This document shows positions 8,871-19,611 of a stretch of DNA of 64,000 nucleotides, in pieces. Origin of the DNA: Nocardia cyriacigeorgica. GTDB lineage: Bacteria; Actinomycetota; Actinomycetes; Mycobacteriales; Mycobacteriaceae. The DNA lies in contig NZ_JARWNX010000046.1 in NCBI RefSeq assembly GCF_029868385.1, positions 35,179 through 99,178 of the forward strand, written 5' to 3'. The notes under the pieces are model-generated. The model was not told the DNA's origin and made no database searches. It was given only the letters and a program-made list of their open reading frames with translations. The position numbers and the translations under genes were made by a program. How positions within the stretch are numbered: position 1 is the first letter of the stretch; every line of letters starts with the position of its first letter.

Positions 8871-9203
8871 TCAGGGCTGGAGGTTCAGGGTGGTCGGCTG
8901 CTGCGGAGACTGGCCGACCAGCGTGTCCGCCGTCGCCTGATCCTGGGTGGCCAGGGTGTCCGCCGCCGTTTTCAGCGATTCCGCCATCTCGGCGAGATGC
9001 TTTTCCAGCATCGTCCGGCGATCGTCGAGGTAGGTGGTGAACCGCGCGAAGGCGGGCACCGCATCCTCTTTCCATGCCTCATGGCTATCGGCTATGGATT
9101 GATCGGCCTCGCGTAAGGCGGTGCCGGAATCGTTGAACAACACGTCGAGCCGTCCGGCCGCCGCATGCAGGACCTCGGGATCGACAGCGACCTGATCAGC
9201 CAT
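8871..9203 (-). CDS. WXG100-like small helical protein
   Basis: A 110-residue, almost fully helical protein with the helix-turn-helix hairpin layout of WXG100/ESX substrates. The turn motif is EAWKEDAVPAF, with Trp44 eight residues before Phe52 instead of a strict WxG. AGGGGG precedes the ATG. It is divergent from the DUF1023 hydrolase gene at 9293, sharing a 90-base promoter region. This set resembles M. tuberculosis Rv2798c-Rv2797c-LppV, where a ~108-residue protein sits beside a ~560-residue hydrolase and a lipoprotein. It is likely a partner or co-secreted helical adaptor of the hydrolase (inference). Confidence 0.65.
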   Translation of the reverse strand: MADQVAVDPEVLHAAAGRLDVLFNDSGTALREADQSIADSHEAWKEDAVPAFARFTTYLDDRRTMLEKHLAEMAESLKTAADTLATQDQATADTLVGQSPQQPTTLNLQP

Positions 9204-9292
9204 GATGCCCCCTGGCTACTGGAAAACGGTAGTTGCCGCTACCATACCCGCAGACGTAGACGGCACATACAGTCTGGGGGGACGCCGAATTC

Positions 9293-10984
9293 ATGTTGCT
9301 TCCCGATATTCGCTGGTGGAACGAACTCGCCCTGGAGATGCTCGAGACGTCGCTGTCGCGGCGGATCAGCACCGTGGAGGACGTCAACAAACAGCTCGCC
9401 GATATCGGCAAGCTCCCCGGCTGGGAAGGTGATGCCGCCGACGCCGCCCGCCGACGGTTCGCCGATACCGCGGATCAGCTGACCGATGAAGCCGCCGCAC
9501 TCGGCGCGGTCCGAGCGCTGACGACCCAGACCCGCGCGGCCGTCAAGCATCTGAAGCAGACGCTGGCGACGATCGACCGCAGGGCCACCGAGGCCGGGCT
9601 CGAGGTCTGGGACCACGGTCACGTCACCATCGCGGACAGACCCGACGCACCCGACCCCGCCTCCGTGGAGGCGCTGCGACTCGAGTTGATCGACGCCGCC
9701 CGCGCCGTCATGCGGCAAGCCGACGACATCAATGCCGATGCCGCGGCCGTATTGGCCAGAGCCGCCAACGGCGAGATCACCGATAACGGCGCCACCGACA
9801 TCGTCGCGGCTTCCACCACCGGCGCCGCCCAGGGCGGTCTGACCGCACCAGCCCCACCGGAGAACGCCACACCACAGCAGAACAACGCCTACTGGGCCGC
9901 CATGGACGATCAGCAGCGCCGCGAAATCATCGAACAGCATCCGGCGTGGATCGGAAACCGCGACGGCATCCCGTCGATGGCACGCCACGAGGCGAACATC
10001 AACCGGATCGATGACGAGCGGGCACGGCTGACCAGGGAACGCGACCGGCTGAAAGAGGAACTGAAAGACGATCCGGGACCGCCGAAGAACCCCAACGCGC
10101 CGATCCCGAATGCGGACGAGAAGGCCGAACTCGCCCGGATCGAAGCGAAGCTGACCGACCTCGATTCGCTCGAGCGCACACTGGACAAACATCCCCTCGA
10201 CCCGGGAAACCCCGATACCGGTGCACGACTTCTGTTGTTGGACATGGAATCGGGGGATAAGGGTATGGCCGCGATCGCGATCGGGGATCCTGATAACGCC
10301 GATCATGTGTCGGTGACCGTGCCAGGGGTGTCGACGACGATGCCGTCATTGGGCGGAATGGCCGACGAAGCGGTCGCGGTCCAGCGTGAGGCGGATAAGC
10401 AGTTGTCGTTGAGCGGCCGCCCTGATGAGCGGGTCGCAACAATCGCCTGGCTCGGATACGAGCCGCCACCCGACATCGGACTCGATGCGGCTCGTACCGG
10501 CCGAGCCGAAGCAGGGGCACCCAAGCTGGCGAGCTTCTTCGAAGGGTTGGACGCGTCCTCCAACAAGCCTGATCCGCACATCACGGCGCTGGGTCACTCT
10601 TATGGTTCGTACACGACCGCCCTGGCGCTCCAGGAACTCGGACCGAACAACCCGGTCGACGACGCGGTGTTCTACGGATCGCCAGGTATCAATGCCGATG
10701 ACGAGAGCGATCTCAATCTCGGACAAGGCCGCGGGTTCGTCATGCGCGCGCCCGACGACCCGATCAGTCTGGCCGACCACTACGGAGTGTTCGGCCCCGA
10801 CCCGGTGACAACGAAGCTGGAACAGATCTCGGTCGCCGAGGCCACCACGAGTGATGGCGTTCGCCGGGAGGACTCCAACGGTCACAGCGAATACCCGCGG
10901 CCGAGCGGCAATGGTGAGCTGCGCACTGCCGGATACAACATGGCGGTCATCGTTGCGGGTTTGCCGCATCTGGCGGTGCGGTGA
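9293..10984 (+). CDS. DUF1023 alpha/beta hydrolase with N-terminal ESX-like helical domain
   Basis: A 563-residue protein. Residues 1-130 form a helical WXG-like domain (GWEGDAADAARRRF). A charged coiled-coil region follows (about 215-290, rich in Arg/Glu/Lys). The C-terminal alpha/beta hydrolase (DUF1023, about 300-563) has nucleophile Ser436 in GHSYGS. RBS GGGGGGA precedes the ATG. It lacks a Sec signal, which fits a type VII-linked surface protein. Length and gene order match Rv2797c of M. tuberculosis. The enzyme may be a lipase/esterase or a toxin-type hydrolase; the lipoprotein gene right after it (1-base gap) is likely functionally tied. Confidence 0.82.
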   Translation: MLLPDIRWWNELALEMLETSLSRRISTVEDVNKQLADIGKLPGWEGDAADAARRRFADTADQLTDEAAALGAVRALTTQTRAAVKHLKQTLATIDRRATEAGLEVWDHGHVTIADRPDAPDPASVEALRLELIDAARAVMRQADDINADAAAVLARAANGEITDNGATDIVAASTTGAAQGGLTAPAPPENATPQQNNAYWAAMDDQQRREIIEQHPAWIGNRDGIPSMARHEANINRIDDERARLTRERDRLKEELKDDPGPPKNPNAPIPNADEKAELARIEAKLTDLDSLERTLDKHPLDPGNPDTGARLLLLDMESGDKGMAAIAIGDPDNADHVSVTVPGVSTTMPSLGGMADEAVAVQREADKQLSLSGRPDERVATIAWLGYEPPPDIGLDAARTGRAEAGAPKLASFFEGLDASSNKPDPHITALGHSYGSYTTALALQELGPNNPVDDAVFYGSPGINADDESDLNLGQGRGFVMRAPDDPISLADHYGVFGPDPVTTKLEQISVAEATTSDGVRREDSNGHSEYPRPSGNGELRTAGYNMAVIVAGLPHLAVR

Positions 10985-10985
10985 C

Positions 10986-11558
10986 ATGGTGGCCAAGGGT
11001 TGCGCGGGAACGCTGATGTCGATCGTCGTGATGGTCGTGCTCAGCGGATGCGGCAGCCGACTCGACGATCCCGATCACCCACCCACTCCCGACGAAATCG
11101 CCCACGCCGAAGCGATGCTGCGGAATCTGCCGTCGGTTCAAGACACCGAACACCAGCTCTTCGCCCTCATCCAGCAGATAGCCGCAGGCGCCGAGACCGT
11201 GGCGCCCGAACTCGACTGGGAAGTGAAGGTCGACCGCGGCCAGAACACGCTCGGTTGCCCGGGTCCGTACTCGAAAACCAACGGTGTGTCGATGGCGACC
11301 GACAGCAGTTACTCGTCGACGCCGATCACAGATGACCGATGGCCCGAAGTCCTGCGCGTCTCCCGTGACCTCGCCGCACAACACGGCATCACAACCCTGA
11401 CGGTCCGCGCCGACGAACCCGGACACCACGACATCACCCTGCACTCGCCCGACCACGGCAACGAAATCACCATCGGTACTCGCGAAGCCGCCCTCATCAC
11501 CGGCCTCACCGGCTGCCGCCTCCGCACCGAAGACCTTCCGACCCCCGCCGCGAAATAG
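10986..11558 (+). CDS. lipoprotein, LppV-like
   Basis: A 190-residue lipoprotein. The signal ends in lipobox VVLSGC at about residues 16-21, so Cys21 would be lipidated and the protein anchored on the outer face of the membrane. The mature domain has a conserved-looking core (LGCPGPYSKTNGVSMAT) and two further Cys (CPGP and GCRL), probably a disulfide. This pattern matches the LppV/LppJ-type lipoproteins that follow DUF1023 hydrolases in mycobacteria. The ATG comes one base after the hydrolase stop, so the two are coupled and the lipoprotein may cap or inhibit the hydrolase (inference). Confidence 0.75.
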   Translation: MVAKGCAGTLMSIVVMVVLSGCGSRLDDPDHPPTPDEIAHAEAMLRNLPSVQDTEHQLFALIQQIAAGAETVAPELDWEVKVDRGQNTLGCPGPYSKTNGVSMATDSSYSSTPITDDRWPEVLRVSRDLAAQHGITTLTVRADEPGHHDITLHSPDHGNEITIGTREAALITGLTGCRLRTEDLPTPAAK

Positions 11559-11615
11559 CGCCCGCGAGTAGCACCTCAGTGCGGAGCCCTCTCGTGAAAT
11601 GCCGCTGGTTCGCCG

Positions 11616-12348
11616 ATGTCGCTCGAACGGCTGCGGGTGCTGCGTGAATTCGCCGACCGCGGCACTGTCGCCGCCACCGCGACCGCGCGATCACGGAGAT
11701 GGCGCACTACCGGGGCTCGCCACGGGGCCGGGTGCGGGTGGCGGTGTTCCCGTCCGGCGGCGCGCTGCTACTGCCGCGGGTCCTGCCCGCGCTCGCGGAC
11801 AGCGGTGTCGAGGTCATCGCCCGCGACGAGGACGTCCCGCCGAGCGAAACCCATCGTCTGCTCGCCGATTACGACATCGTCCTCACCCACCGCGACGAAC
11901 GCGCCGCGCCCCTGGCCGGGCCGGGCCGCGCATCGCCTCGAGGGTGCTGATGCGCGAGCCCATCGACGTGGTGGTCGCGCCGACCCATCGGCTGGCGGGG
12001 CGCACATCGGTCACCCCGGCGGAGTTGGCCGAGGAGAGCTGGTTGAGCGTTCGCGGCGGGTTTCCGGTGGACGACGTGCTGCGCTCGATCGCCACCGGTG
12101 TCGAACCACGAATAGCGCAGCGCCTCAACGAATTCCGCATGATCGAGACATTGGTGGCGACCGGCTACGGCGTCGCGCTGATGCCGCGCCACGCCGTCAC
12201 CCATCCAGAGCTGTCGGTGCTGCGACTGTCCGGTGTCCGGGCCGCACGCTTGTACGAGATCGCCACCAGGCCACGCGCGCCGGAGCGTCCGGCGATTGCC
12301 ACGGTCCTGGACGCCTTCATCGCCGCGGCCGCTGAGATCTCGAACTGA
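11616..12348 (+). pseudogene. decayed LysR-family transcriptional regulator
   Basis: Fragments of one LysR regulator lie in three frames in the right order. The HTH begins at 11616 (MSLERLRVLREFADRGT) but breaks off after about 25 residues. The sequence jumps into the start of the effector domain in another frame (about 11687-11935, YRGSPRGRVRVAVFPSGG). A second shift near 11930-11945 moves the C-terminal effector half into the frame ending at 12348 (RIASRVLMREPIDVVVAP onward). Most of the recognition helix and linker is missing, so no functional repressor can be made. GC is normal, so decay is of a resident gene. Confidence 0.8.
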
Positions 12349-12517
12349 TCCGGTGCGGAATGCCAGGCCACTGTGGGTCATCGTCGGTTCGGTAGCGAAC
12401 GCGGCGCGGCGGATTCGCGAGCCGAACCCGTCGTGGCGCCGGAATCCGCAGACCTTACCACCGCCTGGGTGCGGGTGGCACTCGGTCGCCGCCGCGTGCG
12501 CCGTGCGGTCGGCTCGA

Positions 12518-14809
12518 TCAGCGCCCGTACGGTTGCTGCCCGGCCGCGTACCCGAAGTCGTCGGCGACCATGGCCGCCAATTCCAGCAGCGCCCGCCGCG
12601 TCGGCTTGCTCACCAGCTCCAGATCGATCTCCGCGCCTTCGGCGAGGTGGTCGTCGAACGGCACCACCTGCACCGCGCGGGTGCGGTCGAGGAACAGTTT
12701 GCGCAGCTGATCGATATCGACCGAAGAGGCGCCGCGCCGGGAGGCGTTGACCACCACGACGGTTCGCTCCACCAGCTTGCTGTAGCCGTGGTGGTCGAGC
12801 CAGTCGAGGGTGGCCGAGGCGCTGCGTGCGCCGTCGATCGCCGGTGAGGTCACCAGCACCAGCGAGCTGGCCATATCGAGCACACCCGACATTGCCGAAT
12901 GCATCAGGCCGGTACCGCAGTCGGTCAGGATGATGTTGTAGAACGACTGGAGGATGCCGATCGCCTTGCGGTAATCGGCCTCGCTGAACGCTTCCGAAAC
13001 CGCCGGATCCTGTTCACTGGCCAGCACTTCCAGCCTGCTCGGTGCCTGCGAGGTATGCGCGCGGACATCGGAGTACCTGGTGATGTGCTGATCTTCGAGC
13101 AGGTTGCGGACCGTGGAACGGGTCTGGCGCGGCACCCGATGGGCGAGCGTGCCGAGGTCGGGGTTGGCGTCGATGGCGATGACCCGGTCACCGCGAGCCG
13201 AGGCGAACGTGGATCCGATGCCGACGGTCGTGGTGGTCTTACCGACACCACCCTTCAGCGACAGGATCGCGATCCGGTAATCGCCGCGCACCGGCTGGTT
13301 GACGCGCTCGATCAGATCGGCGTGCACGACATCGGCGGCGGATTCACCCGGGTTGATGATGCCGCGCGAGGCCTTGTGCACCGCCCGGCGCCACCCGCTG
13401 CGCGGGGCCTTACGCGCCCGCTTCAGCAGGTTCAGGTCGTTGACCGAATGTCCTGGCTGTCCGGGCTGCGGCATGTGCTGCGGTACGAACGGCTGCTGCT
13501 GGGGCTGCCCCTGCTGTCCCTGCGGTGCGCCGCCTTGCCAGTCCGGCGTCTGGTACTGCCCCGTTGACGGACCACCACCCATACCGGCGGACGCGGAGTG
13601 CTGCGGCTGTTGGTAGCTCTGCTGCTGCGGTGCGATCGGCGGCGGGGCCCAGCTGTTGATGGCGCCGCCGTGCGGGTCGCCACCGTCGGGCGTCGGCTGA
13701 TGGTGATTCGACTGCTCGGGTGTCTGCGGCGGAGCCTGGAACTGCTCACCGGGCGGCGCGTATCCACCCTGAGCGAACTGTCCACGACCGGCGTCGGAGA
13801 ACTGTCCCGGCTGCTCGAACTGACCCGGACCCGGCGGCTGCGTGAACTGCCCGGAAACGTGCTGCTGCTCGAACTGGCCGGGAGCCTGCTGCTCGAACTG
13901 GCCGTGGTTCGGTGCCTGCTCGAACTGGTTCGGGTTCGGCTGATGGTCGAACTGTCCCGGCGCGGGTGGCTCGAACTGGCCGGGAACCGGCTGCTCGGGG
14001 AACTGCCCCGGACCCGGCGCGAACTGGCCGGGCCCCGACGGATCGAACGGACCCGACGGCGCGAACGGACCGCCCGGCGGCGCGAACGAACCTTGTTCAG
14101 GGAATTGTCCGGGAGGCGCGAATGACGTACCGGTGTCGGGGAACTGGCCGGAGCCCTGTTCGGGGAACTGGCCCGGCTGCGCGAACTGACCGCTGGTGTG
14201 CGGTGCGAACGAGCCCTGATCCGGGAACTGATTCGGCGGCGCGAAGGAACCCTGCTCCGGGAATTGCCCCGGCGGCGCGAACGAACCCTGCTGTTCGGAG
14301 AACTGGTTCGGCGGCGCGAACGAACCCTGTTCGGGGAACTGTCCGGGAGGTGCGAACGACGCACCCGTATCAGGGAACTGACCCGGCACCGCGAACTGAC
14401 CACTGGTATGTGGCGCGGCCTGCTCGGGGGATTGGCCGGGGACCGCGAACTGGCCGCTCGTATGCGGCGCGAACTGTTCGGGGGATTGGCCGGGCACTGC
14501 GAACTGGCCGCTGGTGTGCGGCGCGAATGGCTCGGACGCCGAAGCACCCGATCCGGCGAACTGGTCCGCACCCACCGGCGGCTCGTTCACCGAATACACC
14601 GACGTCACATCGGCAGGTCCTACGCCACTGCCCGATTCGGTTTCGGGCGTATCGTCCGCCGGGTTCGCATCGGCGGCCGCGGACGGTTCGGACCCATCGG
14701 CATCGTTGTTCGGCTGCTGGGGTGCGTCGGACTCGGTGGCGATTCCGGCACCCTCCGCCGGATGACTTTGCAGCCAGGGCGGAGAAGTCGGGTTGTCGTT
14801 GTCTGTCAC
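12518..14809 (-). CDS. EspI-like MinD/ParA-family ATPase with long Gln/Pro repeat N-terminus
   Basis: A 763-residue protein. Residues 1-90 are acidic and Ala/Asp-rich. About 90-460 is low-complexity Gln/Pro/Phe repeat built on units such as GQFAVPGQSPEQ and FPEQGSFAPP. The last 300 residues are a MinD/ParA ATPase: deviant Walker [12 protein letters not shown] near residue 520, IDANPD, and a conserved C-terminal lobe. The layout matches EspI (Rv3876) of the ESX-1 locus. The start is GTG at 14809 with GGGGGAA upstream, and a hairpin (14820-14842) lies just before the RBS. No ESX core gene is in the window, so its secretion partner is elsewhere or it has another partitioning role. Confidence 0.8.
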   Translation of the reverse strand: MTDNDNPTSPPWLQSHPAEGAGIATESDAPQQPNNDADGSEPSAAADANPADDTPETESGSGVGPADVTSVYSVNEPPVGADQFAGSGASASEPFAPHTSGQFAVPGQSPEQFAPHTSGQFAVPGQSPEQAAPHTSGQFAVPGQFPDTGASFAPPGQFPEQGSFAPPNQFSEQQGSFAPPGQFPEQGSFAPPNQFPDQGSFAPHTSGQFAQPGQFPEQGSGQFPDTGTSFAPPGQFPEQGSFAPPGGPFAPSGPFDPSGPGQFAPGPGQFPEQPVPGQFEPPAPGQFDHQPNPNQFEQAPNHGQFEQQAPGQFEQQHVSGQFTQPPGPGQFEQPGQFSDAGRGQFAQGGYAPPGEQFQAPPQTPEQSNHHQPTPDGGDPHGGAINSWAPPPIAPQQQSYQQPQHSASAGMGGGPSTGQYQTPDWQGGAPQGQQGQPQQQPFVPQHMPQPGQPGHSVNDLNLLKRARKAPRSGWRRAVHKASRGIINPGESAADVVHADLIERVNQPVRGDYRIAILSLKGGVGKTTTTVGIGSTFASARGDRVIAIDANPDLGTLAHRVPRQTRSTVRNLLEDQHITRYSDVRAHTSQAPSRLEVLASEQDPAVSEAFSEADYRKAIGILQSFYNIILTDCGTGLMHSAMSGVLDMASSLVLVTSPAIDGARSASATLDWLDHHGYSKLVERTVVVVNASRRGASSVDIDQLRKLFLDRTRAVQVVPFDDHLAEGAEIDLELVSKPTRRALLELAAMVADDFGYAAGQQPYGR
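13720..14560 (-). repeat. in-frame tandem repeats in the EspI-like gene
   Basis: Degenerate direct repeats of about 33-54 bases encode successive Phe-Ala-Pro / Gly-Gln-Phe / Pro-Glu-Gln units (for example FAPHTSGQFAVPGQSPEQ occurring several times at the 5' side). Unit number is likely to vary between strains through slippage. Confidence 0.75.
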
Positions 14810-14930
14810 AGTTCCCCCATCTGCTCGGGCATTTCGAGCAGAGAGCTCGGTGGCTGAAGTGCGGCTTCACGCTAGCAGGTGAGTCAGCGCCCGTGCATGC
14901 CGTGGCTTACCGGGTCGGGAACACGGCAGC

Positions 14931-14968
14931 GCGGTCCGGACCGGCACAGAGCCGTCCGGACCGCGCCG
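14931..14968 (-). terminator. hairpin terminator after leuA
   Basis: A perfect 12-bp stem (GCGCGGTCCGGA at 14931-14942, TCCGGACCGCGC at 14957-14968) starts nine bases past the leuA stop. No strong T-tract follows, as is common in actinobacteria. Confidence 0.65.
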
Positions 14969-14976
14969 GTGAATGC

Positions 14977-16908
<1,932 letters not shown>

Positions 16909-17011
16909 TTACCGCGCCCGGATTCGTCGGCCAAAGGCCGGTACCGATAGCGTCGCTGACCGTGAGCGCTTGTACGGACCACCGCGGTCCGACGGGACGT
17001 GAGGATCGTGG

Positions 17012-17773
17012 ATGACATTGTGGGAACAGCTGGCCGTGTTCGCGGCCGGTGTGGCCGCGGGCGGAATCAATACCATCGTCGGATCGGGCACCCTGATCAC
17101 CTTTCCGGTGCTGCTTGCCATCGGCTATCCGCCGGTGACGGCGAATGTGTCCAATACCGTCGGGCTGGTGCCCGGCTCGGTGAGCGGGGTGATCGGCTAT
17201 CGGCGTGAGCTGGCCGGGCAGGGGCCGCGGTTGCTGCGGCTCGGGGTGGCCTCGCTGCTCGGCGCGATCACCGGCGCCGTGGCCCTGCTGACCATGCCGG
17301 AGCAGGCGTTCAAGGCCATCGTTCCGGTGTTGATCATCGCGGCGCTGGTGCTTGTGGTGGTGCAACCGCGGCTGGCGGCCTGGGTGCGCAGTCGCCGCGA
17401 CGCCGATACCGCGCCCGAACACGGCGGGCCGGTGCTGTTCGGCTCGATCTATGCGACCGGGATCTACGGCGGTTATTTCGGCGCCGCCCAGGGTGTGCTG
17501 CTGATCGGGCTGCTCGGTGTGTTCGTGCACGACGAGTTGCAGCGGCTCAACGCGGTCAAGAACATGCTCGCACTGTTGGTGAACGCGGTGTCGGCGGCCA
17601 TCTTCATCGTCGTCGCCGATATCGCCTGGGAGGCCGTCGTGCTGATCGCGGCGGGCTCCATCATCGGTGGGCAACTCGGCGCTCGCGTGGGTCGCAAGCT
17701 CTCGCCGACGGTGCTGCGGGCGGTGATCGTCGTCGTCGGCACGGTCGCCGTGGTGCGTCTGCTGACCAGCTGA
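17012..17773 (+). CDS. TSUP-family permease (sulfite exporter TauE/SafE-like)
   Basis: A 253-residue, roughly eight-span inner-membrane protein. The first repeat carries GGINTIVGSGTLITFPVLLA and the second carries YGGYFGAAQGVLLIGLLGV, the paired half-repeats of the TSUP (PF01925) family. The family exports or imports sulfite, sulfonates or small organosulfur anions. No sulfur-metabolism gene is adjacent, so the substrate is open. It is divergent from leuA, with about 240 bases between the two starts that include the leuA leader; a promoter for this gene is not obvious. Confidence 0.88.
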   Translation: MTLWEQLAVFAAGVAAGGINTIVGSGTLITFPVLLAIGYPPVTANVSNTVGLVPGSVSGVIGYRRELAGQGPRLLRLGVASLLGAITGAVALLTMPEQAFKAIVPVLIIAALVLVVVQPRLAAWVRSRRDADTAPEHGGPVLFGSIYATGIYGGYFGAAQGVLLIGLLGVFVHDELQRLNAVKNMLALLVNAVSAAIFIVVADIAWEAVVLIAAGSIIGGQLGARVGRKLSPTVLRAVIVVVGTVAVVRLLTS

Positions 17774-17891
17774 GCACGCCTCGCGCAGGCGGGCTCGGGT
17801 AACGCCAGCGGTGGTGAACGAGATCTGTTCAATAACGGCGAATGCCGGTAATCTCCGTCGGGCCGCGCGCGTGAATATGGAGGTGGCGGAA

Positions 17892-19511
17892 GTGGATAGG
17901 CGTGCCTTCCTCGAGGCGGTGGGTGCGGCGACATTGCTGGGGGTCCTCGGATCGACGGCCGGTGCGGCCACGGCGGGTGCCGATCCGATCTGGGATGAGC
18001 TGTTCCGTGAATGGGTGCCGGAGATCTTCGCGCCGCTACCGGATCCGGCCGAGCATTCGCCTGCCATCGTCATCGGATCCGGATTCGGCGCGGCCGTCGC
18101 GGCTCTGCGGCTGGCCCAGGCCGGGGTGGTCACCACGGTGCTCGAGCGGGGTTCGCGCTGGCCCAATGATCCGTGGCGGGAAGTCTTCACCGGCGATGAT
18201 CTGCCCGATGGTCGCGGTTTCTGGCATCGCACCTCGTTCACCGGCGTGACGAAGGTGCCGATGCGGTTCGCGGATTTCGGCGGGGTGCTCGACGTCACCG
18301 AATATCCGGGCATCGATGTGTGGCGTGCGGCCGCGGTCGGCGGCGGCTCGATCGTGTTCAGCGGCGCGATGATCGCGCCCGAGCGCGCGCTGTTCGATCA
18401 TGTCTTCGGCGGTGTCGTCGATTACGGCGAACTCGATCGCGTCTACTTCCCGCGCGTGCGGCAGATGCTGCGTTTGGATGCGATGCCCGCCGATATCTAC
18501 CAGTCGGCGCCGTTCACCCATGCGCGCGCCTGGGACGATCAGGTCCGTAAGGCCGGATATCAGCCGGTGCCCAATGATTCGATCTTCAACTGGAACATCC
18601 TGCGCGATGAACTCGCCGGTCGCAGCCGGCCATCGGCGACCGTGGCCCGCAGCAATCTCGGCAACTCCAACGGCGCGAAGTTCGCACTCGACCAGAACTA
18701 TCTGCGCTACGCCGAGGACACCGGACGGTGCGCGATCTTCCCCGGCCATCGAGTCGACGCCATCGCACAGGAGCCGGGCGGACGATATTCGGTCACCGTG
18801 ACGAAACTGTCCCCGACCGGGGATGTCCTGCGTACCCGCACCCTGACCTGCGATCAGCTCTTCCTCGGCGCTGGCTCGATCGGCAGCACCGAACTGCTGG
18901 TCCGGGCCCAGGCCACCGGTGCGTTGCCGAATCTCAACGAACACATCGGCGCGGGCTGGGGCACCAACGGTGATGTGGTGCTGGCCCGCGGCGCCAGCGA
19001 GGTCGCGGGCTTCGGCCAGGGCGTGCCGAGCGCCAGCCGGATCTTCGACGATTCCACGGTGCCGCTCACCCTGGAGAACTGGTACATCCCCGGCATTCCG
19101 TTCGAAACCGGGGCGCTGGCCTCCCTCGGCATGGTGCTCGATCCGACCCGCGCGCGCATGGGCTACGACCGCGGCTCCGATTCGGTGGGGCTGACCTGGT
19201 CGACCAGCAATCGGGATCAGACGGTGGCCACCGCGCGCGCCGTCGATCAGAAGATCGCCGAACGGGCCGGTGCGCTGGTCGAATACAGCGCCCTCGGCTA
19301 CGACGCCAACGCCCTGTTCACCGCGCATCCGCTGGGTGGTGCGGTACTCGGCCGCGCCACCGACGGCTACGGCCGGGTGCACGGTCATCCCGGTCTGTAC
19401 GTCATGGACGGCGCGGCGATCCCCGGTAGCACCGCGACGGTGAATCCCTCGCTCACCATCACCGCGCTCGCCGAACGCAATATCGAGGCCATCATCCGCG
19501 CCGGACGGTGA
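17892..19511 (+). CDS. choD: cholesterol oxidase (GMC family), Tat-exported
   Basis: A 539-residue GMC oxidoreductase. The N-terminus carries a Tat-like signal (DRRAFLEAVGAATLLGV). The FAD loop GSGFGAAVAALRLA is near residue 62. Segments such as FNWNILRDELAGRSRPSA and NLGNSNGAKFALDQNYL, and the C-terminal HPLGG and VNPSLTITAL (catalytic His and Asn), match the non-covalent class I cholesterol oxidases, which turn cholesterol into cholest-4-en-3-one. The GTG at 17892 is preferred to upstream starts because GGAGG sits eight bases ahead. It may serve sterol catabolism, but no other sterol genes are here. Confidence 0.87.
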   Translation: MDRRAFLEAVGAATLLGVLGSTAGAATAGADPIWDELFREWVPEIFAPLPDPAEHSPAIVIGSGFGAAVAALRLAQAGVVTTVLERGSRWPNDPWREVFTGDDLPDGRGFWHRTSFTGVTKVPMRFADFGGVLDVTEYPGIDVWRAAAVGGGSIVFSGAMIAPERALFDHVFGGVVDYGELDRVYFPRVRQMLRLDAMPADIYQSAPFTHARAWDDQVRKAGYQPVPNDSIFNWNILRDELAGRSRPSATVARSNLGNSNGAKFALDQNYLRYAEDTGRCAIFPGHRVDAIAQEPGGRYSVTVTKLSPTGDVLRTRTLTCDQLFLGAGSIGSTELLVRAQATGALPNLNEHIGAGWGTNGDVVLARGASEVAGFGQGVPSASRIFDDSTVPLTLENWYIPGIPFETGALASLGMVLDPTRARMGYDRGSDSVGLTWSTSNRDQTVATARAVDQKIAERAGALVEYSALGYDANALFTAHPLGGAVLGRATDGYGRVHGHPGLYVMDGAAIPGSTATVNPSLTITALAERNIEAIIRAGR

Positions 19512-19611
19512 GCTGTCGGCGGCGGCACACCGGAACGAAGCGAAAACCAGCGTCGAATGCCCGCCCGGTATTACCGTCGGCTGGGTCGTTCGGCATCGAA
19601 GGGATCCTCAC

